A stretch of 36,295 nucleotides of DNA from Pseudomonadota bacterium (GTDB taxonomy: Bacteria > Pseudomonadota > Gammaproteobacteria > Burkholderiales > Burkholderiaceae_C), in NCBI GenBank assembly GCA_023442945.1, contig JAEZWW010000102.1, forward strand, positions 1 to 36,295. Direction: 5' to 3'. Below are positions 21,153 through 30,100 of this stretch, one piece after another. Position 1 is the stretch's first letter; the number at the start of each line of letters is the position of its first letter. The notes below the pieces were generated by a model. That model had not been told where the DNA came from. It did no database searches and was given only the letters and a program-made list of their open reading frames with translations. The position numbers and the translations under genes are program-made.

Positions 21153-22034
21153 TCAGGGGCGCGTTGGGGTGGGTGCTGACGGCGCCCAGCGCCCGCCTGA
21201 ACAGCGCGCCACGCCGCCCAGGTCGTTGCGCGACTGCACCTGCGCAAAGCCCGCCGCGGTCAGCAAACCGCGCACGGCGGCGGCCTGGTCCCAGCCGTGT
21301 TCCAGCAGCAGCCAGCCGCCCGGGCGCAGGTGCGCGGGCGCGTGGGCGACCAGGTGGCGCAGGTCGTCCAAGCCGTCGGCGCCGCTGACGAGGGCCGCGC
21401 GCGGCTCGTGCGCCAGTGCGGGCAGGTGGGCGTCGCCTTCCGCGATGTAAGGCGGGTTGCTCAGCACCAGATCGAACCGTTGGCCTGCCACCGGTGCAAA
21501 CCAGCTGCCGTGGTGCAGCGCCAGCGGCAGGCCCAGCCGGTCGGCGTTGGCGCGGGCGACGGCCAGGGCGTCAAGGCTGGCGTCGACGGCGGACACGCGC
21601 GCCTGCGGCCGCTGCTGGGCGACGGCCAGGGCGATGGCGCCGCTGCCCGTGCCCAGGTCCAGCACATCGGCCGCGGCGCCCGGCGGCAGCAGGGTCAGCG
21701 CCCAGTCGACCAGGGTTTCGGTGTCGTCCCGCGGGTCGAGCACGCGCGCGTCGACCTGCAGCGTCAGCCCGTGGAAGGCCTTGTGGCCGACCAGGTAGGC
21801 GATGGGCTCACCCTGCAAGCGCCGCGCGGCCAGGGCTTGCAGCCGGTCGGCGGCGAGCGGGGGCAGGGCGTCGCCATCGTGCGTCAGCAGCCAGGTGCGG
21901 GCGTGCGTGGGCTGGCCCAGCACGTGCAGCAGCAGCATCTGCGCCTCCAACCGCGGCAGGCCGTCGGCCGCCAGGCGGCGCAGGGCGTCGGCCAAGCTGG
22001 CCGGGTGGGCGGATTCGGCGGGCAAACTACTCAC
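21153..22034 (-). CDS. prmC: PrmC, release-factor glutamine methyltransferase
   Basis: Methylates the glutamine of the GGQ motif in RF1 and RF2 with SAM; cytosolic. The 293-aa product has an N-terminal helical domain (1-80), motif I VLDLGTGSGAIALAVAQ, the acidic position SAVDAS, the catalytic NPPY in LSNPPYIAEGD, and LVSGADGLDDLRHLVAHAP. The start is GTG at 22034; the family N-terminus (SLADALRRLAADGLPRLEAQMLL) begins 13 residues later. The start codon lies 6 bp from a copy of the dispersed repeat. The C-terminus is extended by an irregular GGRWAPSAPTPTRP tail. It belongs to the hemA-prfA-prmC neighbourhood but is separated from prfA by a BON lipoprotein gene. Confidence 0.95.
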   Translation of the reverse strand: MSSLPAESAHPASLADALRRLAADGLPRLEAQMLLLHVLGQPTHARTWLLTHDGDALPPLAADRLQALAARRLQGEPIAYLVGHKAFHGLTLQVDARVLDPRDDTETLVDWALTLLPPGAAADVLDLGTGSGAIALAVAQQRPQARVSAVDASLDALAVARANADRLGLPLALHHGSWFAPVAGQRFDLVLSNPPYIAEGDAHLPALAHEPRAALVSGADGLDDLRHLVAHAPAHLRPGGWLLLEHGWDQAAAVRGLLTAAGFAQVQSRNDLGGVARCSGGRWAPSAPTPTRP

Positions 22035-22040
22035 AAAAAT

Positions 22041-22083
22041 ATAGCTGCCTGCGCTGATGGTTGTAGGGCGAAGCGCTGAAATC
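22041..22083 (+). repeat. Dispersed 42-bp repeat, copy 5 (upstream of prmC)
   Basis: Begins ATAGCTGCCTGCGC and continues TTGTAGGGCG to GCTGAAAT, matching the consensus at about 30 of 42 positions. It is oriented opposite to prmC and lies between the second BON lipoprotein gene and prmC. Confidence 0.7.
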
Positions 22084-22127
22084 GGTGAAAAAATCGTGAC
22101 GGCGACGCGGGGCGCAGCCTGGGGCCA

Positions 22128-22562
22128 TCAGGGCGCGGTCAGCCGGTCGACCACGTTGGTGACGCCGGTCACGCTGCGCGCGGTCTGCACGGCCAACTGC
22201 CGTTCGTTGGGCGAGGGCACGTGGCCGCTCAGCACGATCAGGCCGCCCTCCAGCCCCTCGACCTGCACGCCCGTCAGGCTGGGCTGCGCGGCCAGGGCGC
22301 TGCGCACCCGGTCGGCTACGCGTTGCGAACCCGCGGTCGAGCCCGACACGCCGTCGAACACCTCAGGCGCCTTGCTCAGATCCGGCACCGGGATCTCGAT
22401 GCGCTGCGGCGTCGCGCCCCAGGGCGTGCCGCCGCTGCAGCCGGCCAGCAGCAGCGCGAGCGCGCCCGCTGCGGCGCAAGCCAGCGGCCCGTGGGCACTG
22501 AGGCGCGCTGCGCGGGATTGGGTAACGGTGGATGGGCGAGACGGCAACTTCGGGTCACGCAT
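22128..22562 (-). CDS. Small BON-domain lipoprotein
   Basis: A 144-aa protein from ATG 22562 with GGAG 8 nt upstream; longer starts run into prfA and lack similarity. It has a long basic N-region (1-27), a hydrophobic stretch and lipobox LAGC (Cys42). A BON-like domain (about 78-144) follows: VADRVRSALAAQPSLTGVQVEGLEGGLIVLSGHVPS, then a helix and VTGVTNVVDRL. Probably periplasmic and membrane-anchored; function unknown. It lies on the same strand between prfA (101-bp gap) and prmC (93-bp gap with a repeat), which are normally adjacent. It is distinct from the Tyr-rich BON lipoprotein 1.3 kb away, though both carry the same domain. Confidence 0.8.
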   Translation of the reverse strand: MRDPKLPSRPSTVTQSRAARLSAHGPLACAAAGALALLLAGCSGGTPWGATPQRIEIPVPDLSKAPEVFDGVSGSTAGSQRVADRVRSALAAQPSLTGVQVEGLEGGLIVLSGHVPSPNERQLAVQTARSVTGVTNVVDRLTAP

Positions 22563-22663
22563 GGGGAAACTCCATTCTTTCAAGCGCCGTTTGGCGCCAG
22601 GCGGCGCCAGCGTCGGCGTGCAACGCAGCGCCCATGATAGGGCGCGGCGGCGGCCAGGGCACG

Positions 22664-23746
22664 TCAGGCGTTGACTTCCAGCTCGGCCATCAATTCGGCT
22701 TCGCGCGCGCCGCGCAAGGCGTCCACCACGTCCTGCAGGTCGCCTTCCATGATCAGCGTCAGCTTGTACAGCGTCAGGTTGATGCGGTGGTCCGTCAGCC
22801 GACCCTGCGGGAAGTTGTAGGTGCGGATGCGGTCGCTGCGGTCGCCGCTGCCGATCAGGCCCTTGCGCGTCGCCGCTTCCTTGGCCATGCGCTCGGTGCG
22901 CTCCTTTTCCTGTAGCCGTGCCTGCAGCACCCGCAAGGCCTGCGCCTTGTTGGCGTGCTGGCTGCGGCCGTCCTGGCATTCGGCGATTATGCCGGTGGGC
23001 AGGTGCACCACGCGCACGGCCGAATCGGTCTTGTTGATGTGCTGGCCGCCCGCACCGCTGGCGCGAAAGGTGTCGATGCGCAAGTCGGCCGGGTTGAGCG
23101 TGATCGCCTCGGCCTCATCGGGTTCGGGCATCACCGCCACCGTGGCCGCGCTGGTGTGGATGCGGCCTTGCGTTTCGGTCACCGGCACGCGCTGCACGCG
23201 GTGCCCGCCCGATTCAAAGCGCAGGTGGCCATACACCTCTTCGCCGTCGATGCGCAGCACCAGTTCCTTGTAACCCCCCAACTCGGCCGGCGATTCGCTC
23301 ATCACCTCCACGCGCCAGCCCTGGTTGGCGGCGTAGCGCGTGTACATGCGCGCCAGGTCGCCCGCGAACAGCGCCGACTCGTCACCGCCCGTGCCGGCGC
23401 GGATTTCCACGAAGGCTGGGCGCGCGTCGTCCGGGTCCTTGGGCAGCAACATGCGCTGCAGCTCGGCCTCCAGCTCGGTCAATTCCGCTTCGCTGGCGGA
23501 GATCTCCTCGCGCGCCATGTCGGCCATGTCGGGGTCGGCCAGCATGTCCTGCGCCGCCGCCAGATCGCCCTCACGCTGCTGAAACCGAGCCCAGCGCTCG
23601 GCCACGGCCGACACCTCGGTGTGCTCGCGCGACAGCTTCATGAACTGCGCCATGTCGGCCATGATGTCCGGACGGGTGAGAAGAAAGTCGAGCTCGGTCA
23701 GGCGCTCGGCGTAGCGGGCCAGTTGGTGTCGGATGGATGGGCGCAT
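22664..23746 (-). CDS. prfA: Peptide chain release factor 1
   Basis: Recognises UAA and UAG stop codons and triggers peptide release. From ATG 23746 the protein is exactly 360 aa, the standard RF1 length, and begins MRPSIRHQLARYAERL; an in-frame ATG at 23758 would add four residues. Motifs: the PVT stop-codon recognition tripeptide (RVPVTETQGRIHTS), the GGQ peptidyl-hydrolysis motif (RASGAGGQHINKTDSAVR), and the RIRTYNFPQGRLTDHRINLTLYKL C-terminal signature. hemA, usually directly upstream in this group, is 8.8 kb away because the pilin cluster lies between. Confidence 0.98.
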   Translation of the reverse strand: MRPSIRHQLARYAERLTELDFLLTRPDIMADMAQFMKLSREHTEVSAVAERWARFQQREGDLAAAQDMLADPDMADMAREEISASEAELTELEAELQRMLLPKDPDDARPAFVEIRAGTGGDESALFAGDLARMYTRYAANQGWRVEVMSESPAELGGYKELVLRIDGEEVYGHLRFESGGHRVQRVPVTETQGRIHTSAATVAVMPEPDEAEAITLNPADLRIDTFRASGAGGQHINKTDSAVRVVHLPTGIIAECQDGRSQHANKAQALRVLQARLQEKERTERMAKEAATRKGLIGSGDRSDRIRTYNFPQGRLTDHRINLTLYKLTLIMEGDLQDVVDALRGAREAELMAELEVNA

Positions 23747-23885
23747 AGCAGCCCGCATTGTCGCGCCATGGCCCGTTGCACTTCGGCGGGCGCGGTGTGA
23801 CAAATGCCCGCACTTCCGACCAGCGGCGCGCTGCACGTGCCCAGCGGCCTTGAGTCTGGGGTTACAGACCCGGGAGAATGTTCAC

Positions 23886-24500
23886 ATGCTGTTTCCTACC
23901 CGTCGTCCGCCCGAGCGCGGCTTCACATTGATTGAGCTGCTGGTGGTCATCGCACTCGTCGCTGTGATGGCCGCGCTCGCTGCACCGTCGTTTCGCGACT
24001 TCATTGTGCGTCGAAAGCTGGAGTCGGTCACCAGCGAGTTCCAGAGCGACATCATGAGAGCGCGTACGACGGCAATGAATAAGAACATCTGCGTCACGAT
24101 GTGCATGAGCAGCAATGCGGGCAATACCAATCCCACGTGCGCAACGTTGGGCGACGATTGGCAGCCAGGGTGGATCATTTTTCTGAATCCTGCGTGCAGC
24201 GCAACTACGACGGTAGTTCCTGCAGACCCTGCAGATCCGCCGGCGCCCAGCCCGCGAATCAATTTGATTGGCGCGCGTGTTGGGACAAATACATCTATTT
24301 TTCTGAACGACATCTCAAACGTCAGAAGATTTACATTTAATCCGAGGGGGGTCAGTGGATTAAGTGGCGCGGCAGAATTTGACTCGGTCTATGTTTCAAC
24401 AGGCAACCCGTTGACAGAGAAATATGCGAAAAATGTTTGCGTGGATGCCTTATCCAGGACGCGCACGATTCCAAGCGGGAAAGAGTGTAAGGACTACTGA
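23886..24500 (+). CDS. fimT: FimT/GspH-type minor pilin
   Basis: Type IV minor pseudopilin thought to take part in pilus priming and, in some species, DNA binding. The 204-aa prepilin has a short leader MLFPTRRPPERG, cleaved before Phe by PilD, then FTLIELLVVIALVAVMAALAAPSF with Glu5. The beta domain (PGWIIFLN, IFLNDISNVRRFTFNPRG) is of the GspH/FimT type. The start at 23886 has GGGAGA 7-12 nt upstream; a GTCTG/CAGAC dyad (23854-23869) precedes it. First gene of the plus-strand minor-pilin cluster, divergent from prfA. Base composition is clearly less GC-rich than prfA. Confidence 0.88.
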   Translation: MLFPTRRPPERGFTLIELLVVIALVAVMAALAAPSFRDFIVRRKLESVTSEFQSDIMRARTTAMNKNICVTMCMSSNAGNTNPTCATLGDDWQPGWIIFLNPACSATTTVVPADPADPPAPSPRINLIGARVGTNTSIFLNDISNVRRFTFNPRGVSGLSGAAEFDSVYVSTGNPLTEKYAKNVCVDALSRTRTIPSGKECKDY

Positions 24501-24502
24501 AT

Positions 24503-25150
24503 ATGCAATCGGCTAGGAAAATCGATGGATTTACCCTGATTGAAATGATGGTGGCCATCATCGTCATGTCTATTGGATTGTTAGGTGTTGCGGGCTTGCA
24601 GGTGATTTCCTCCAAATACAAAATAAATACGTGGGCGCGCTCAAACGTCTCTGGCTTGGTTTCGGATATTGGCGAGCGCATTCGGGTGAACACAGATGCT
24701 GCTGGCACGAATGTGATGCAAGGCGGTGTGACGATGCCTTCTGAATATAAATTGGACAAAAATAGTTCGGTTCATACCTGGGCCGGGCAACAGGCTGATG
24801 CCTTGGCGATCACGAAGGATTGCACGACGACTGCGTGCACTGCCAGTGAGCGCGCCACTTACGATTTGTTGGCTTGGCGCCGTCAGGCACGGGCCCAATT
24901 GCCGCAAGGCGCTGCATGGTTGGAGGGGGATAAAGGCGCGGGTTTTGATGTGACGCTCATGTGGTTCGATAAGGAGTTCACAGACAAGGTCGGTTCGGTG
25001 GACGCAAACGACGCCACCAATGTTCGAAGCCTGCAGAAGTCACGTGTTTGTGATGGCACGGAACAGGGCTTTGCTCAACAAAGCTGCTGTCCGGCAGACG
25101 CAGACGCCCCAGAAGGCGTGCGATGCGCTCGCTATAGGTTTGTGCCATGA
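24503..25150 (+). CDS. pilV: PilV minor pilin
   Basis: A 215-aa prepilin with leader MQSARKIDG and mature start FTLIEMMVAIIVMSIGLLGVAGLQ, the PilV-type N-terminus (IVMSIGLLGVAGLQ is typical). Minor pilins PilV, PilW, PilX and FimU/T form the priming complex with PilY1. Several Cys residues near the C-terminus (SRVCDG, QSCCPADAD, VRCARYR) suggest disulfides. It starts 2 nt after fimT and its stop overlaps the pilW start by 4 nt. Confidence 0.9.
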   Translation: MQSARKIDGFTLIEMMVAIIVMSIGLLGVAGLQVISSKYKINTWARSNVSGLVSDIGERIRVNTDAAGTNVMQGGVTMPSEYKLDKNSSVHTWAGQQADALAITKDCTTTACTASERATYDLLAWRRQARAQLPQGAAWLEGDKGAGFDVTLMWFDKEFTDKVGSVDANDATNVRSLQKSRVCDGTEQGFAQQSCCPADADAPEGVRCARYRFVP

Positions 25151-26292
25151 CCGTACTTGGTTTGAATGCAATTCGATTTCGCCAGCGTGGCCTCACGATG
25201 GTTGAGCTGTTGATCGCATTGGCCATTAGCCTGGTCTTGGTGCTGGCGGCCACCTATGTGTTTTTGGCGACCCGCCAGTCTGATCGAGCGCTGGAGCGCA
25301 CCAGCGATGCCCAAGAGACGGGAGTATACGTTTTGCAGTTGCTAGGACGTGAGATCGCCAATGCAGGCTATTACCCAGCCACTCGCGCCCCGATCGTAGG
25401 AAATGCGAGTGATCCTGCGGACAAGGATATTACACAAGTAGGAATGATTGATACCTATCCGCCGCTGCAACACATCCCGCGCCGGCCCACCGACTGGATG
25501 AACACGGGAGCGGGGTGGCCGCCCGCTGCTTTCATGACCAGCATTTACGGCTGTGACAATGCGTCTTTTGATACAGCCAGCAGTACCTGTGGGGCCACCG
25601 CCGCGGGTATGGGCGACACGATTGTTATCAACTCGTTTACCAGTGACATTGCGAGTGGGACAACCTCTGGTATCGGTAGTCGCTATGACTGTACGGGCGC
25701 TATCGTCGATAAAGATGAAAACGGCGCTACTGATGCCCGGAAGAAAAATACCGGTGGGAACCCTCCACTAGTTCCGCACACGAGCGAGAATGCCAGCCTT
25801 CCGCCGCAGTCTCCTCTCTTTGTGTCTAACCGCTATGCAATGAAGCCTGTGAAGATCGCAATGGATCAATCTGACCTCACGTCTAACAGCTTGGCCTGCA
25901 GCGGAAATGGCAGTGCTGCCCATGGGAAGACAGTCACCACCGCGTACCAGCCGATCGTTTCAGGATTGACCGACTTAAAGTTCAGTTACGGTGTGTATGC
26001 CGATGACAAATCGTTGGTCCCTGCGCGATTTTATACCGCCACTGAGGTGGGGGCTTTGTCAGCGGTGTTGGTCAATGGCCAATCCCTGAATGGATGGCAG
26101 CGAGTCTCTGCCGTGCGGGTCTGTGTCTTGACCCAAACCTTGGGCGGTGGCACGCGTCTAGCTGACAAAGCGGGGGCTCCGCGCACCTACCGAGACTGCT
26201 CAGATACGGAAAAAAATCAACCTGCAGGCTCTACCATTACCCGCTACACACAGGTTTTTGGTCTGCGCAATGCGCTAAAACAGACGTTCTGA
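25147..26292 (+). CDS. pilW: PilW minor pilin
   Basis: A 381-aa prepilin. The leader ends QRG and the mature protein starts LTMVELLIALAISLVLVLAATYVF, keeping Glu5. The long C-terminal region with QETGVYVLQLLGREIANAGYYP and AVRVCVLTQT is characteristic of PilW, larger than other pilins. Cys pairs (YGCDNASF/STCGAT) probably form disulfides. It overlaps pilV (ATGA) and pilX follows after 2 nt, indicating co-translation. Confidence 0.9.
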   Translation: MTVLGLNAIRFRQRGLTMVELLIALAISLVLVLAATYVFLATRQSDRALERTSDAQETGVYVLQLLGREIANAGYYPATRAPIVGNASDPADKDITQVGMIDTYPPLQHIPRRPTDWMNTGAGWPPAAFMTSIYGCDNASFDTASSTCGATAAGMGDTIVINSFTSDIASGTTSGIGSRYDCTGAIVDKDENGATDARKKNTGGNPPLVPHTSENASLPPQSPLFVSNRYAMKPVKIAMDQSDLTSNSLACSGNGSAAHGKTVTTAYQPIVSGLTDLKFSYGVYADDKSLVPARFYTATEVGALSAVLVNGQSLNGWQRVSAVRVCVLTQTLGGGTRLADKAGAPRTYRDCSDTEKNQPAGSTITRYTQVFGLRNALKQTF

Positions 26293-26294
26293 CC

Positions 26295-27059
26295 ATGCGA
26301 CGCTACCGCTTCATTTTTGTCGCAAATCCTGAGATTCTGAGCAGTCGCAGTGCGGTGTCGCAACATGCCCAACGTGGGGTTGCGTTGGTGGTCGTCATGG
26401 TTCTTCTAATTGCGATTTCTGGCATCAGTGCGTGGACAGTTCGACGCTCCATGCTGGGTGAAAACATGGCGCGAAATCAGATTGATCAACAGGCAGCGAG
26501 GCAGGCGGCGGAATCGGCGTTGCGCGATGCCGAGCGGGACATCATGAATACATCGGCGACGTTGCTAATGAACGCGTCGTGTTCTCGGAGTGTTACAGAA
26601 TTCAATCCCAATATGTTCAAGGCCGACTGCAGCCTTGGACTCTGCATGAAACCGGACGCAGACTACAACACGGTCAACTGGGCAAATGCGAGCGCAAGCA
26701 ACCAAGATGTTGCGGAGCCTTGGTGGCCTAGGAGCAAAGGCGGCCGTTGGAATGAGACCATAGGCGACAAGCCCGATCGGACGGCCGCAACGACCGACGT
26801 CGGACATTGCAACTTTACTGGCGGCGTGCCATTTGGGACGTTCACTGGGGCGCCGGCGATAAAAAGCGTCGCGCGACAGCCGGAATATATTATTGAGACA
26901 TTTAGAAGAAAAAATGTACGAATTAACTTGGCGGAATCGCAAGTGAGTTCGGGGGGGGAATACGCCAATCAGTGGTCGACCATGTATCGAATCACTGCGC
27001 GAGGTTTCGGATATTCCAGCAAAACCCAGGTGGTTTTGCAGACAATTTATTTTCCGTGA
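26295..27059 (+). CDS. pilX: PilX minor pilin (PilX-type, no Glu5)
   Basis: A 254-aa prepilin with a long leader (to QRG, residues 1-28) and mature start VALVVVMVLLIAISGISAWTVRRSMLGENMARNQ. The position of the conserved Glu5 is Val, as in GspK-like tip pilins, which fits a place at the tip that needs no docking to a pilin above. The AARQAAESALRDAERDI segment is the PilX hallmark. The stretch after residue 95 is Cys- and Asn-rich. It sits between pilW and pilY1, the usual order, with 43 nt before pilY1. Confidence 0.87.
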   Translation: MRRYRFIFVANPEILSSRSAVSQHAQRGVALVVVMVLLIAISGISAWTVRRSMLGENMARNQIDQQAARQAAESALRDAERDIMNTSATLLMNASCSRSVTEFNPNMFKADCSLGLCMKPDADYNTVNWANASASNQDVAEPWWPRSKGGRWNETIGDKPDRTAATTDVGHCNFTGGVPFGTFTGAPAIKSVARQPEYIIETFRRKNVRINLAESQVSSGGEYANQWSTMYRITARGFGYSSKTQVVLQTIYFP

Positions 27060-27102
27060 TCAAATTGATGAGAAAAAATTCGATTGACGGAGCGGGAGTA
27101 AA

Positions 27103-30100
27103 ATGATGGATTGCAAAAAAATACTGCCGGCGTTCCTGGCGCTGGGATGTGTTCACGTGGGTGCCAGCGCGGCGCCCTATGACGTGTCGCTGCCGCGCAT
27201 CGCTGTACCGCCGAACGTTGTCTCTACGCCAAACAAGCCGATGATGATGTTGGCTACGTCCAAGGACCATACCTTATTTGGGCCTGTTTATAACGACTTC
27301 GAAGATTTGGAGGGTGACGGAACGATTGATACAACGTTCAAGCCAACCTTTAAATACTATGGTTATTTTGACGCTGTCAAATGCTATACCTATGATGCCG
27401 GCGGCCTATTTGTTCCGAGCAGTATGGCTACCCTGACCGGGGACAAGCGCTATACCTGCGGCGGTGCAGCATGGAGTGGCAACTTCCTCAATTGGGCAAC
27501 CATGACGCGCATGGACGTTGTCCGCAAGATGCTCTACGGCGGAAAGCGTAGCACGGATACCGCAACGGCAACAGTCACTGCTGGGCAAGTCACAGCTGTA
27601 ACTGGCTCCAAGACAATATTGGAGCGCGCCGGTCTATCGCAGGATGCACATTCCTTTGTGAAATTCTACGCCGGCACGGATATTGCCGACTATACCCCAT
27701 TCACAACGGCAAGTTTGACAAAAACCACCGGAGCTAATGCGAACAAGTATGCGGGCTTGAGCATATGCAGTCGCTCGGACGGCAATTCGAATGGTGGCGT
27801 CACCCCTCAAATTCGTATGGTCAAAGGAAATTATCTCCTTTGGGCGACGATTCCTAAACTGGTTTGTCGCTGGGCTGATGAAAATCCAGCAAACTTCACC
27901 GCAAAATCGGCAAGGTATTACAAAGATGTGGATAAGGGGAATGGGGTCATATCTCACGAGGTGAACCGACCTGATCGAGCGATTGATGGTGCTAGCTACA
28001 GTTCAATTGGTCCGGAGCTTACAGTTCGCGTGGAGGTGTGCAAGCCGAACCTGTTGGGAGAGGAGCGGTGTCAGGCGTATCCACCACAGTTGAAAGATAA
28101 CTATAAGCCTTACGGAATTTTCCAGGAATTTGCCATGCCCCCCGATGCGACGTCAGCAGCACGGGTCGAGTTTGGTGTTCTCAGCGGAAGCTACGACCAA
28201 AACCTGAAGGCTGGGGCGCTTCGGAAGAATATGGGCGATTTCCTAGATGAAATCAATCCAGCGACGGGAGTCTTCTGCCATTCTGCCGGGACGACTGGTT
28301 GTGCAACAAAACTGCCCAGCCCAGACAACCGGAAGACTGGTCAAGGTGCGATCAAGGCTATCGACTCCTTCATTCTGTACGGAAACAATGGCGCGTATCC
28401 TGGCGCCGGTGTATTTCCAGAAGGCATGACAGCAGGCGGGGTACCAGCGTGGGGGAACCCCATCGGGGAGATGCTGGTGCAAACATACCAATATTACGCG
28501 GGGCAAACGTCGTCAAACCCATCGTCGACTGGGAAAGATTCTGCGATTGGTTTGTTGCAGCAAACGTGGCTTGATCCGCTTGACAAGACCAATACCAATC
28601 GAACCAATCTGTACGGTAATCCGATCTGCCGACCAATGTACTCGATGGCATTGTCCAGTAGCACTCTGAGTTTCGATGGGATGGATGGAACGACGGCTTC
28701 AGACGCGGATTTAACGACGGTTTTCAATGCTCTTCCGAATCGCGCTAAGGGTCTCAATCAATTCACCGATGATATTGGGGCTGCAGAGGGGATTCATGGC
28801 ACAAAACGTTCAGTCGGTTCAGTTACGGGAACTTGGGGCGATACGTGCGCGGCGAAAACTGTAACGGCGCTGTCCCAGGTAAGTGGTGTGTGTCCGGAAG
28901 GGCCGGCAATTGGCGGTACTTATAAAGTCGCCGGAGCTGCATTGTCGGCCAATACCTCGAAAATCAGGACGATAGCTACCCCTCCAGTAGATCTGAACAA
29001 GGTTCAAGACGCGTTGAAAGTTAAGACCCTGACGGCTTCCCTTGCCGGGGGGTCCGCCCGGGTTGAGGTGCCTATTCCTGGCAAGCCGGGGCAATTTGTC
29101 TATATCACACCCGAGGGTCTTTGGAACGCGGGCAAGGCATCAGGAAAGCCGATGCCAGGCGCCATCTTGACTTTCAACTCCATCACGGCGGGTAAAACTG
29201 CCGCCGGCAATCCGTACGGGGCATTTATTGTTACCTGGAACGATACCCAGTTTGGTGGTGACTATGACATGGACATCGTTGGATTTATCCGATATGAGGT
29301 TGTGGCCGACGCGACCAGTCCTTCGGGCTACAGCATCAAGGTGACGACCGATATTACCGATGCAGAAGCTGGATGGACGGGGTTGCACGGATTCAGCATT
29401 ATTGGAACCAATAAGGATCAACGCTATTTGACGCACATGCACAACAGTGCAAATCAAGGCCCATTTTCTGGGGCTGAGGGTTTCCTGTGCGGTGATAGTG
29501 CCTTCAAGGCGGCGAATGCGAAGGCCTGCGACGGCACCACCGCCGCGTGGAATGCGCCAGATTCGCCCGTGACGCTGACTTTTCAAATGCTCGGCGCGAG
29601 TTCGGTTACCTTGAACGACCCACTTTGGTATGCTGCGAAGTACGGTTATTTTCCGTCCAGTGTCAAGGCGGCCGACGACACCTACAGTGACATCGCCATG
29701 CCACCCAATCAAGATGCGTGGGACCATTACAAGGCAGACGGGTCCGTTGGGCAGGATGGTGTTCCCGATGGCTACTTTTTGGCGCGTCGCCCGGACATCC
29801 TTGAGCAGCAACTCCGTCGCGCCCTGACCGGCCTAGCGGATTCGGCTAACGCAGCGCCCGCCACCTCTTCGGCGCAGTTGCTTGCGGATGGGTTCAAATA
29901 CACCGTTGGCTTTAGCACCGAATCCATTACCGGAGAGTTGGAGGCCTACCAAGCTGACGCAGATGGAAACTTTGCTACGGCACCGACTTGGAATGCGGGA
30001 ACTCGATTGAAGACGGATGGTGCAGCTGGTCGAAATATTATTACGAATAGCGGCAATAGCACTGGCGCCGGCCTGCCATTTGTGTGGGGGTCTTTGAGCG

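Noticed and set aside
20997..21179. Poly-glycine protein across the GGTGGC tract
   Set aside because: The reading is only the microsatellite translated; there is no ribosome binding site or conserved flank.
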